A stretch of DNA of 10,763 nucleotides from Thermotoga sp. (GTDB lineage Bacteria > Thermotogota > Thermotogae > B21-G9): contig QNAU01000026.1 of assembly GCA_003641545.1 (NCBI GenBank), forward strand, positions 1-10,763. Reading direction: 5' to 3'. Position numbers and translations under genes: made by a program. Shown in pieces: positions 1 to 6,958 of the stretch (position 1 is the first letter of the stretch; each line of letters starts with the position of its first letter). A model generated the notes under the pieces. The model did not search any database, was not told the origin of the DNA, and saw only the letters and a list, made by a program, of their open reading frames with translations.

Positions 1-796
1 CCTTCAGGAAGAAGAATATCCTGCGATCATCCAAACCTTCCAATCCCTCGAAATTTCCCTGTCCCTTCGATATTATCAAGTCGGATGATCTCCATATCCT
101 TCTGAAATCTTCGTTCACCCTCTTCAGAACGAGACCAGGTAGTTCCACACCGCTGTTCACAACCTTTGAAACCTCATCGAGCCCGATTTCCAAGGCTTCC
201 TTCATGGTGACGTCATTTATAATCGGTGCGGATCTGACCGCACTTATCATCTCCAAATTTGGGAATTTTTTCTTGATTAATTCCATGAAAAGTTTGTCGA
301 AGACAACCTCCCCACAGTTGTCCAAAACATATATTAACCTTCTCGCTCTTTTGAGTTCATCCATGAAATCGTCGAAATCATCTATCATCAATTCTTTCAT
401 GGCTTCTTTGAGGATTTCGTTCTCCAGATCCATTCCCTCGAAACTTGGAACACCAAAATCTATAGAATTACCAACTATGGCAAGTTTTCCCGCCATCTTC
501 AGTGGATCTTCCATGCTTTCAACCTTTCTCCTCAAATCGTCGTAAATAGCCAGTGCCCTGTCGTTGTATAGCTTTTTCTCCATTTCAAATGGATCCTTCA
601 CCCCTATGAAACGGGACAATTCCGGGTAGAAATATTCCGCAAGTTGTGCTGGGGTCAGACCATACGGAGCGCGAGCGAGGCTTTCCATGACCTTTTTCAA
701 TCCATTCCACAAGAATTCCTCATCTTTGGACACCCTCTTCAAAAGATTAAAAGCTTGCTCTACTCCACATTTCAAGCATCCGGATGTTGCCTTCAT
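1..796 (-). CDS. DUF89 / ARMT1-family damage-control phosphatase, 3' end missing
   Basis: Last gene of the run; 265 codons are visible before the left edge cuts it. My translation shows a CxxC pair (C7, C10), a GN-S-I-D motif (N110, D113), D159-N160-C-G-E, N194-D195-V-T and, near the edge, K244-G-Q-G-N-F-E. These are the hallmarks of metal-dependent DUF89 phosphatases, including the CxxC subgroup found in bacteria and archaea. Family knowledge: these enzymes hydrolyse phosphate from unwanted or damaged phosphometabolites; the substrate here cannot be read from sequence. The DN and ND residues probably hold the metal and the KGQGN lysine the phosphate. Start choice: GGAGG at 804-808 sits 7 nt before the ATG at 796 but only 1 nt before an in-frame ATG at 802, so 796 is preferred. 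It begins 17 nt after the PEGA gene stop, so it is probably co-transcribed. The family assignment is firm; the biological role is open. Confidence 0.9.
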   Translation of the reverse strand, partial: MKATSGCLKCGVEQAFNLLKRVSKDEEFLWNGLKKVMESLARAPYGLTPAQLAEYFYPELSRFIGVKDPFEMEKKLYNDRALAIYDDLRRKVESMEDPLKMAGKLAIVGNSIDFGVPSFEGMDLENEILKEAMKELMIDDFDDFMDELKRARRLIYVLDNCGEVVFDKLFMELIKKKFPNLEMISAVRSAPIINDVTMKEALEIGLDEVSKVVNSGVELPGLVLKRVNEDFRRIWRSSDLIISKGQGNFEGLEGLDDRRIFFFLK

Positions 797-803
797 CCGC
801 ATC

Positions 804-808
804 CCTCC
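804..808 (-). promoter_or_regulatory. Shine-Dalgarno site of the DUF89 gene
   Basis: GGAGG on the minus strand. It decides between two in-frame ATGs: 7 nt from the ATG at 796 (good spacing) and 1 nt from the ATG at 802 (too close). Confidence 0.75.
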
Positions 809-813
809 TCGTT

Positions 814-2724
814 TCACAGACCGTTCATTCCGAAGAACTTGATTATCCTTCCGTCCTTGGTTCGAACGTAGAAAGAATCGAAAGCCTCCTTCACATCCAC
901 TGGATCATATTCACTTTCAAAATCCATCGTTTCACCATCTTGACACGATCTCAACGTTATCCTCCCATCACCTATGAGAAAGATATCATCTTCACCTCGG
1001 GAAATCCTACGGTTCCCGTGCCCCACGACACCATCTTCCGATATTTCTACGAGTCTTCCCGGTGTTGAAATGAAGATGGAATCACCACATGGATAAACTT
1101 CCTCTATCCTGTATCTCGATCTCCATCTTTCAAGAATATCAAAAGAACCGATGTCCATCTTCAAAATCTCGTGAGAAGATATTATATAGAGAAATCCATC
1201 GAAGATCGAGAATTTGAAAAAGCCAGGGAATCTTTCACATTTTAAACTCATTGTCCTGAGGTCGAGTCTGCACAATCCACCGAACACATCGAGGGTGAAA
1301 ATCATCCCATCGAGCTTCCTCATTTGAAGGATCGGGTTCATCTTCTTCGTCCACAGTATTTTCCCAAGTCTTTGATTCAATCTGAACAATCTTCCATCCG
1401 AAACAGTTAAGATACCATCATGATAGGAAACGGGAATACCGTTGAAATCCACATGCGCTTTCTCATTCGGATCCTTCATGTTCAGAAGGATCAAGCGGTT
1501 TTTCAGCATGACGATCAGATGTTTCGAATCGGAAGAAATCCTTAACGCACCACTCGGCAAATCAACCTTCCCAATCAGCTCCTTCTTTCGAATGTTCATC
1601 ACCACGAGTTTCTTCGAATCGTAAAGTGCGAGAACATCCGGAGATATCGGAAGATAATTCATTCCCTCCTCGGGAAGGTCGAAGATCCAATCGATTTTTC
1701 CCGGAATTCCTTTAAGCACGATGTTGATCTCCCGCTTTTCTCCCTCCCTGAGATTCAGCGTGAACTCCTCTTTTCTTCTCCTTGGTGCTTCTATCTTTAT
1801 TCTGTGTTCTCCAGGTTCCAACTCCAGCTCCGTTTTTTCCACCTTCTCCACCACTCGAATTCCATCCACGACTACGTCGGCTGGGAGATTGAAGGAAAAC
1901 TTCACCTTCGCATTCTCCAACCTTTTCAAGCTGTATTCAAACTCCGAATTCGATCCGATGTATAAAGTTCTCGATATCTTTTCATAACCATCCTTCTCCA
2001 CTTCCACGGTGTGTATCCCATCGAGCAGTTTCAACTTCAATGGGGCTCTTCCGTATTCTTCCCCATCTATCCTCACGATTGCGCCTTCGGGTTCACCTTT
2101 CACATCCAACTCGTGAACTTCGAATCGTATGAATTCGGCGGGAAGATGTAGCACGAGATCCTTCTTGAACCAGTGTTTTCCATCCGTCGATATCTCACAG
2201 GATATTTTACCCTCCTCCGTCCACATCACCTCTCCATCTTCGATCTTTACACCATCGCAGATCACATCGATCCCCTTGAAACTGAAAAGAGCCATCTTCC
2301 GCAACTTTCGAGGAGTGGTATGAAGGTTCTCATCCAGGAATTCGCAGAAATCTTTTTCCCATCTGCTGTATTCGGAAACCCACAGACTTTCAGCCCTCAT
2401 CTTTTCACCCATGGACAGACCGAATTTCATGAACTCCCCAATGCGCTTTATCGATATCGAAAGGGTGATTCTCGATCTTTTGTACGGAAAGAACCCTCTC
2501 TCCACCAAGTCCCCTTCAACAGCTTTGAAAAGTTCAGAAGGCCCATCGTAGATCAATCTCACCGGAGTTGCCGGTGAGATTTCAGAAAGGATCCCATCCA
2601 GCTTTTCTTCCATGAGTTTACTTAGATCCTCCCTGTTTTGAGCAATGAGTATCGGAACATCCCACAAAAACAGAGCGACGCGATCATCCATCTCGCGCGT
2701 GTTGAAATCGTATATTTCGCACAT
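814..2724 (-). CDS. PEGA-domain and beta-propeller protein, probably exported lipoprotein
   Basis: 636 residues counted from the ATG at 2724. Residues about 1-200 form a region I do not recognise. Residues about 206-268 are a PEGA domain (G-A-I-V-R-I-D-G-E-E-Y-G-R-A-P, then H-T-V-E-V-E-K-D-G-Y). About 272-340 is a second, divergent PEGA-like repeat (V-V-V-D-G, then P-G-E-H-R-I-K-I). About 345-636 is a series of short beta repeats resembling a PQQ/WD40-type propeller (for example V-L-A-L-Y-D-S-K-K-L-V-V-M-N). Family knowledge: PEGA domains are mostly found in surface or periplasmic proteins, so an envelope role is likely; no catalytic motif is seen. The ATG has no Shine-Dalgarno site, and the in-frame sequence just upstream encodes a hydrophobic segment ending in Cys, so the true start is probably further upstream (see 2725-2754). 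The gene follows truA directly and precedes the DUF89 gene by 17 nt. The exact function is unknown. Confidence 0.85.
   Translation of the reverse strand: MCEIYDFNTREMDDRVALFLWDVPILIAQNREDLSKLMEEKLDGILSEISPATPVRLIYDGPSELFKAVEGDLVERGFFPYKRSRITLSISIKRIGEFMKFGLSMGEKMRAESLWVSEYSRWEKDFCEFLDENLHTTPRKLRKMALFSFKGIDVICDGVKIEDGEVMWTEEGKISCEISTDGKHWFKKDLVLHLPAEFIRFEVHELDVKGEPEGAIVRIDGEEYGRAPLKLKLLDGIHTVEVEKDGYEKISRTLYIGSNSEFEYSLKRLENAKVKFSFNLPADVVVDGIRVVEKVEKTELELEPGEHRIKIEAPRRRKEEFTLNLREGEKREINIVLKGIPGKIDWIFDLPEEGMNYLPISPDVLALYDSKKLVVMNIRKKELIGKVDLPSGALRISSDSKHLIVMLKNRLILLNMKDPNEKAHVDFNGIPVSYHDGILTVSDGRLFRLNQRLGKILWTKKMNPILQMRKLDGMIFTLDVFGGLCRLDLRTMSLKCERFPGFFKFSIFDGFLYIISSHEILKMDIGSFDILERWRSRYRIEEVYPCGDSIFISTPGRLVEISEDGVVGHGNRRISRGEDDIFLIGDGRITLRSCQDGETMDFESEYDPVDVKEAFDSFYVRTKDGRIIKFFGMNGL
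2555..2581 (-). repeat. Perfect inverted repeat inside the PEGA gene
   Basis: The arms at 2555-2565 and 2571-2581 are perfectly complementary over 11 bp (arm AATCTCACCGG) around a 5-nt loop. It falls about 50 codons into the PEGA gene. No T-run follows on either strand, so it does not look like an intrinsic terminator. It could fold in mRNA and slow translation, act as a processing site, or be chance. Confidence 0.8.
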
Positions 2725-2754
2725 GAGCAGGGAGGAAATTGAGAGCAGGATCAG
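2725..2754 (-). other. Candidate N-terminal extension (signal segment) of the PEGA protein
   Basis: Ten codons read in frame with the PEGA gene from a CTG at 2754: [10 protein letters not shown], followed by Met-Cys of the annotated start. This looks like the hydrophobic core of a lipoprotein signal peptide with Cys as the lipidation site, although Met at -1 is atypical. The CTG overlaps the truA stop as CTGA, matching the ATGA and TTGA junctions elsewhere in the run. The frame is open further up to a TGA near 2823 and includes Arg codons suitable for an n-region, but it holds no ATG, GTG or TTG. The start codon is therefore undecided. Confidence 0.45.
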
Positions 2755-3485
2755 AACAAGACAGCGTGTAAGTGAAGCCCGTGAGGTGGGGCGGTTCCAG
2801 GCGATGCGGTTCTGCTCCGTGCTTCAAGCACCTCCTTCGCTTTCTCCACTTCCCATTCCCCCGTTCCTATTCTCACCAGAAGAGCGACTATGTTCCTGAC
2901 CATCCTCCTCAAGAATGATCTTCCCTCGACCCTTATGAGTATGAAATCACCTTTTTTGAGTATCCTTATTCTGTATATCACCCTCACCGGATTCTTCTCA
3001 TCTTTCCCTTTCTTGAAAGAGGAAAAATCGTGCTCCCCTTCGAGAAATCTGCTCGCCCTTCTCATTCTTTCCACGTCCAACTCGTATGGAAACCACCAGA
3101 CGTAATTTCTGAGAAATATGTTCGGCTCTTTCGAATTTAAAATGTAGTAGTGGTATATCCTCTTCTTAACGTGGAAGCGCGGGTTGAAATTCTTCGGAAC
3201 TTCCATCGCATTCGTCACGTGTATATCGGACGGCAAATTCGCGTTCATCGCATCCTTTATGTTCTTCAAGCTCATCCTATCCGATGGACAGTTGAAAGCC
3301 ACAACCTGCATTCTCGCATGAACACCTGTATCCGTTCTACCTGCAGCTTGTGTGAACACACGAACCTTGAATATCCTTTCCAAAGCCTTTTCTATTTCAG
3401 CTTGAACTGTCCTGACGTTGGGCTGACCTTGATAACCACTGAAATTCGTCCCATCGTACTGGACGAAAACAGCAATTCTTCTCAT
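2751..3485 (-). CDS. truA: tRNA pseudouridine(38-40) synthase TruA
   Basis: 244 residues, the usual TruA length. It isomerises uridine to pseudouridine at positions 38-40 of the tRNA anticodon arm in the cytoplasm. Seen directly: N-terminal [16 protein letters not shown], the catalytic motif [10 protein letters not shown] with catalytic Asp51, the K-R-I-Y-H-Y-Y-I strand, the H-D-F-S-S-F motif, the F-L-R-R-M-V-R-N motif, and the C-terminal P-G-T-A-P-P-H-G-L. The ATG at 3485 is preceded by AAGGGTGAT. It starts 19 nt after the stop of the 210-residue gene, and its TGA overlaps the candidate CTG of the PEGA gene. All family motifs are intact, so the assignment is secure. Confidence 0.97.
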   Translation of the reverse strand: MRRIAVFVQYDGTNFSGYQGQPNVRTVQAEIEKALERIFKVRVFTQAAGRTDTGVHARMQVVAFNCPSDRMSLKNIKDAMNANLPSDIHVTNAMEVPKNFNPRFHVKKRIYHYYILNSKEPNIFLRNYVWWFPYELDVERMRRASRFLEGEHDFSSFKKGKDEKNPVRVIYRIRILKKGDFILIRVEGRSFLRRMVRNIVALLVRIGTGEWEVEKAKEVLEARSRTASPGTAPPHGLHLHAVLF

Positions 3486-3504
3486 GGTATCACCCTTGAA
3501 ATGA

Positions 3505-4137
3505 TCACAACTTTGAGAGTATCCCCCTGTCTCCTAACTCTTTCATCTCGTATATCTTGTAGGAGATCATGGGAGCCTTCTCGGAAAGATCGTATATGTT
3601 CATTCTGAAGGATTCGGTGTATATTCTATCTATGTAGGTTCTGACGAACCAATTCACACTCATTATGAACTCCTCAATTTCTCCTTTATTTTCCACATCA
3701 CCAAAGGCATAGTCAAAATCGAATCCTTCGAGAACATCCACGGGTTCACCCTCTTCGAGGGAGATGTTTATCTCCTCTATGAGACCGTCGATCAAAATGT
3801 ATTTCATTATCACATCGAGTTTCTTCCTATCGTAGAGATAAACTATCGACATGGGTAAAGGTTCATCATATTTGAAGAAAGCGGTTCTGGATTCAACACT
3901 CCCCGTCGTTATTTCCACGTCCCTTATGATGTAGTTGCTGTCCTCAAGGAGCATATGATCCTGATCGATCAGAAAGCTCTTTACCCTGAACCTCTTCTTG
4001 GAAAACAGGTATTTCATGTCATCGATGTATCTCGTTTTGATGACACCTATTCTGCTCGTGTGTTTGAAGTACATCTCTACAGGAAACAATGGTGTCTCCT
4101 TGAAATCGTTGAAAAAGATCATGTGGATGAATTTCAA
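3505..4137 (-). CDS. Conserved-looking hypothetical protein, TTG start
   Basis: 210 residues that I do not recognise. The protein is soluble-looking, with no signal peptide or membrane helix. It is rich in Tyr, Phe, Asp, Glu and Ile, with an acidic middle ([14 protein letters not shown] around residues 130-145). I see no catalytic signature or metal-binding cluster. The start is a TTG that overlaps the fmt stop as TTGA; a GGGGG tract at 4148-4152 lies 10 nt upstream. An in-frame ATG six codons in (4122) is the alternative. Its place between fmt and truA in a tightly coupled run argues that it is a real, expressed gene, and a link to translation or tRNA is a guess from context only. The unbroken frame and the coupled junctions are the main evidence. 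Confidence 0.8.
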   Translation of the reverse strand: MKFIHMIFFNDFKETPLFPVEMYFKHTSRIGVIKTRYIDDMKYLFSKKRFRVKSFLIDQDHMLLEDSNYIIRDVEITTGSVESRTAFFKYDEPLPMSIVYLYDRKKLDVIMKYILIDGLIEEINISLEEGEPVDVLEGFDFDYAFGDVENKGEIEEFIMSVNWFVRTYIDRIYTESFRMNIYDLSEKAPMISYKIYEMKELGDRGILSKL

Positions 4138-5069
4138 GAGAATCTATCCCCCTTCTCTATCACTCTTCCATTTTTCAAGCTCATGAAGTTCGTTCTCCTC
4201 TTTCCCTCGAGCTGTATTTCACCGATGATAACCTTTCCCCTCCCACAGGATATTTTGGCACCCTCGTTAGTTATGTCGAGTATAACACCCTCTTCATCGT
4301 GTTCCCCATCCATTTCATATGAGATCGCCGAGAACAACTTGACAAGTTTACTTTTGAGTTTCGTCCTTGCTCCAGGCGATGGATCCAAGGATCTGATTTT
4401 GTTGAAAATCCTGCGTGCATTCGCGGTCCAATCTATGAACAGTTCCTCCTTCTTCAGCTTCGGCGCATACGATCCAACCCCAACCTGATCCTTCAGTTCG
4501 ATCCTTCCTTCTTTATTTTCGAATTCTCGAAGGAAATCCACGAGAAGTTCCGCACCGATTTTCATCAATCTTTCGCTGAGCTCACCGTAATTTTCCCTCT
4601 CCCCTATCTCCACCTCCACCATCTTTGCTATCTTTCCACTGTCTATTCCCTCATCTATCTTGAAGATGGTGATTCCCGTTCTTCTCTCCCCGTTTTCCAA
4701 AGCCCTCCTTATCGGTTCCGGTCCTCTGTATTTTGGCAGAAGCGATGGATGGACGTTGAAATATCCAAATTTTGGGACTTTGAGCATTCCATCCTTCAGT
4801 ATCCAACCGTAGGATACTATGATTCCAAGATCCGGTTCGTATTTCTTCAACTCCTCAACGAATTCGCTGGTGTTCGGATTCTCGGGTTGCAGAACCTTCA
4901 AATTGTGTTTCAAAGCGATCCTTTTCACGGGACTTTCCATCAGCTTGTAACCTCTTCCGGCAGGTCTATCGGGCTGTGTCACAACGCAGACAACGTTGAA
5001 ACCACTTTCTATCATTTTTTCGAGATGATGAGCGGAATACTCAGGCGTTCCCAGAAATACGATTCGCAT
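4134..5069 (-). CDS. fmt: Methionyl-tRNA formyltransferase
   Basis: 311 residues, normal for Fmt. It transfers a formyl group from 10-formyl-tetrahydrofolate to Met-tRNA(fMet) for translation initiation. The N-terminal formyltransferase domain (about 1-200) begins M-R-I-V-F-L-G-T-P-E and holds T-Q-P-D-R-P-A-G-R-G and F-N-V-H-P-S-L-L-P-K-Y-R-G-P. The catalytic triad is N105, H107 and D143 (in G-I-D-S-G). The C-terminal OB-type domain (about 205-311) holds L-D-P-S-P-G-A and the F-S-A-I strand. The start lies 29 nt inside the 3' end of def; the nearest Shine-Dalgarno-like GAGG is about 11 nt upstream, so expression probably depends on coupling to def. Fmt and Def act at opposite ends of the same N-formylmethionine cycle, which explains their pairing. 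Nothing is missing. Confidence 0.97.
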   Translation of the reverse strand: MRIVFLGTPEYSAHHLEKMIESGFNVVCVVTQPDRPAGRGYKLMESPVKRIALKHNLKVLQPENPNTSEFVEELKKYEPDLGIIVSYGWILKDGMLKVPKFGYFNVHPSLLPKYRGPEPIRRALENGERRTGITIFKIDEGIDSGKIAKMVEVEIGERENYGELSERLMKIGAELLVDFLREFENKEGRIELKDQVGVGSYAPKLKKEELFIDWTANARRIFNKIRSLDPSPGARTKLKSKLVKLFSAISYEMDGEHDEEGVILDITNEGAKISCGRGKVIIGEIQLEGKRRTNFMSLKNGRVIEKGDRFS

Positions 5070-5574
5070 TCTCAGAACCGCCTCTTCTTCTCATCTTCAT
5101 GAACCTGTGAAGTATCAACCTTCTCTTTGCGAGACCCAGATAATCTATGAACAATTTCCCATGGAGATGATCTATCTCATGGGATAGAACTCTCGCATTC
5201 TGGTATTCGAACTTTTCCGTGTGTAATCCGCCATCCAGATCGAGATATTCGACGACGATCCAAATGGGTCTCGGTACTTCCTCGAAGATTCCCGGTATCG
5301 AGAGACATCCCTCCACATCCATGTAATTTTCCTTACTTCTATCCACCACCTTCGGATTCACGAATGCCCTCCATCCACTTCCATCGTTCAGATCGACGAC
5401 GACCAACTTTATACTCAATCCGACCTGGGGAGCAGCCAATCCCACCCCATCGTTCATATACATGGTCTCCGCCAGATCGGAAGCGAGTTTCTTCAGTCCA
5501 TCGTCGAAAACCTCCACATCCTTCGCCTTCATTCTGAGAACGGGATCACCGAGTAGCCTTATTCTCAACCCCAT
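5041..5574 (-). CDS. def: Peptide deformylase
   Basis: 177 residues. This metalloenzyme removes the formyl group from the N-terminal Met of nascent proteins. All three family motifs are present: G43-V-G-L-A-A-P-Q50, E88-G-C-L-S92 with metal ligand Cys90, and H132-E-I-D-H136 with two His ligands and catalytic Glu133. The C-terminal tail after residue 150 is strongly basic (K-M-R-R-R-G-G), as is common in deformylases. The start ATG is fixed by a near-perfect Shine-Dalgarno site (AAGGAGGTGA) at 5576-5585. Its first 10 nt overlap surE and its last 29 nt overlap fmt, so all three are probably coupled. Confidence 0.97.
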   Translation of the reverse strand: MGLRIRLLGDPVLRMKAKDVEVFDDGLKKLASDLAETMYMNDGVGLAAPQVGLSIKLVVVDLNDGSGWRAFVNPKVVDRSKENYMDVEGCLSIPGIFEEVPRPIWIVVEYLDLDGGLHTEKFEYQNARVLSHEIDHLHGKLFIDYLGLAKRRLILHRFMKMRRRGGSENANRISGNA

Positions 5575-6320
5575 TTCACCTCCTTCAATTTCTCCATGAA
5601 ATCCCAGTCGGTCAAAAACACACTGATTGGTGTTATGGAAACGTATCCATTGTTTATGGCAACGTAGTCCGCATCATCGCTTTCATCGTCTTCTATTATT
5701 TCCCCGAACATCCAATAGTATGTGTTCCCAAAAGGATCCTTCCTCGCTTCGAATTTGTCCCTGTATCTCCTACTACTCTGCCGGGTTATTCTCCAGCCCC
5801 TTATCTTATCATAAGGTACGGATGGAACGTTCACATTCAAAGCGGAGAATCTCGGAATCTCCGCGACGTTGAATACTTCTAAGAAATCGACCAAGAATTT
5901 CGCCGCGCTTTCGTAATGTGGATCACTCTGATTCGAGCAAGATATGGCTATTGATGGCTTTCCCATCAAAGCTCCTTCCAGAGCACCGGAGACAGTTCCC
6001 GAATACAGTATATCCGTTCCGAGGTTGGGACCCTCATTTATCCCACTCACCACCAGATCAACATTTCCATCCATCAGAACCTCGAGACCAAGCTTCACAC
6101 AGTCCGCTGGTGTTCCATTGACCGCATAACCTTTCACCCCATCGATCACCTCGGTCTCCTTCGCCCATATAGGTGTTCTTATAGTTATCGCATGTCCTAT
6201 GGCACTCTTCTGAGAGTCAGGGGCAACCACCTGGACATCGTGTGATCTCGAAAGGTATTTCACGAGAGTTATTATACCGGGGGCGTCTATCCCATCATCA
6301 TTCGTCACGAGTATCCTCAT
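5565..6320 (-). CDS. surE: 5'/3'-nucleotidase SurE
   Basis: 251 residues, typical for SurE. It is a divalent-metal-dependent phosphatase acting on nucleoside monophosphates, and in some species on short polyphosphate or 3'-nucleotides. Seen directly: N-terminal M-R-I-L-V-T-N-D-D-G with metal ligands D8 and D9, A-P-D-S-Q-K-S-A with S39, V-N-G-T-P-A-D-C-V (phosphate/nucleoside pocket), and V-S-G-I-N-E-G-P-N-L-G with N95. The C-terminal part carries the D-P-F-G-N-T-Y-Y-W segment and the T-P-I-S-V-F-L-T-D-W motif of the family. The start overlaps the MBL-gene stop as ATGA. A GGAGGG site at 6326-6331 precedes the ATG by 5 nt and directly follows a hairpin (6332-6349). Confidence 0.97.
   Translation of the reverse strand: MRILVTNDDGIDAPGIITLVKYLSRSHDVQVVAPDSQKSAIGHAITIRTPIWAKETEVIDGVKGYAVNGTPADCVKLGLEVLMDGNVDLVVSGINEGPNLGTDILYSGTVSGALEGALMGKPSIAISCSNQSDPHYESAAKFLVDFLEVFNVAEIPRFSALNVNVPSVPYDKIRGWRITRQSSRRYRDKFEARKDPFGNTYYWMFGEIIEDDESDDADYVAINNGYVSITPISVFLTDWDFMEKLKEVKWG
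5576..5585 (-). promoter_or_regulatory. Strong Shine-Dalgarno site of def inside surE
   Basis: AAGGAGGTGA is full complementarity to the 16S rRNA 3' end, 1 nt before the def ATG, with the GGAGG core 5 nt away. It lies within the last codons of surE and would allow def to be translated strongly and independently of surE. Confidence 0.85.
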
Positions 6321-6958
6321 CCAGACCCTCCCCTCTGAATTCTCAGAGGTTCATCGTGGGGGAAGATCACCACATCACACGATCTGGAAAATTTCCTGAC
6401 GAACTCCGCGATCTCGTCATTCCTCCTTTTTCTCACGATATCGTAGTAATCTAAACGAGTTGGACACACATCACCGACGACGAAATATCTACCACCTCTT
6501 AGGTTCAACACCATCGAAACATGCTCTCTCGCATGCCATGGAGAAGAATGGATCTCTATGCTTTCAAAGAGCACATCCCCATCTTCGAAAGTTTCGATTC
6601 TTCTCCAGCTTTTTCTCACAATCTCGTAGTATTTTCCCAGCAGTATCCCAAATTTGGAATAATCTTTGGTGGAATAGGCGGAATGAAGATGAATGGTGGC
6701 GGATTCGAAGAAGATGGTGTTGAAAGCATGATCCATGTGGAAATGCGTCAAAATGACGTGTTTAACATCATCCGGTTTCAATCCCATGCTTTCGAGTTCT
6801 CTCTCCAGTTTTCCAAGTATCACGCTACTTCCGGGATCTATCACCACGATTCCCTCGTTTTCATCTTCCAAAATCACGACCGTTGAGTATGGTGCATCCA
6901 GAACACCGGATATTTTCACCAAACCACCTGCGATGATCGATCTAAGTTTCATCACCAT
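6317..6958 (-). CDS. Metallo-beta-lactamase-fold hydrolase
   Basis: 213 residues, a single compact MBL domain. Seen directly: I-V-V-I-D-P-G (strand before the active site), T-H-F-H-M-D-H at 71-77 (the HxHxDH metal motif), H142 in S-P-W-H-A-R-E-H, D163 in V-V-G-D-V, and H201 in F-P-H-D-E-P. These supply the full set of ligands for a dinuclear metal centre, so the enzyme should be active. The short length and lack of extra domains fit glyoxalase II-like or MBLAC1-like hydrolases rather than RNase J/Z or beta-lactamases. The substrate is unknown. It overlaps rluD by 17 nt and surE by 4 nt (ATGA). An in-frame ATG at 6952, better placed for the GGGG tract, is an alternative start two codons in. 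Confidence 0.9.
   Translation of the reverse strand: MVMKLRSIIAGGLVKISGVLDAPYSTVVILEDENEGIVVIDPGSSVILGKLERELESMGLKPDDVKHVILTHFHMDHAFNTIFFESATIHLHSAYSTKDYSKFGILLGKYYEIVRKSWRRIETFEDGDVLFESIEIHSSPWHAREHVSMVLNLRGGRYFVVGDVCPTRLDYYDIVRKRRNDEIAEFVRKFSRSCDVVIFPHDEPLRIQRGGSG
6332..6349 (-). repeat. Small hairpin abutting the surE ribosome binding site
   Basis: In mRNA sense, CCTCTGA, a GAAT loop, then TCAGAGG forms a perfect 7-bp stem. The GGAGGG Shine-Dalgarno site of surE (6326-6331) begins at the next base. The element lies in the last codons of the MBL-fold gene. Whether it folds in cells and affects surE translation is inference. Confidence 0.6.

Noticed and set aside
2555..2581. Hairpin as an intrinsic terminator
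   Set aside because: No T-run follows the stem on either strand, and it lies deep inside a coding frame.
3955..4488. Plus-strand open frame of 177 codons across fmt and the 210-residue gene
   Set aside because: It lies antisense to the conserved Fmt C-terminal domain; Ser/Pro/Leu-rich shadow translation with no domain.
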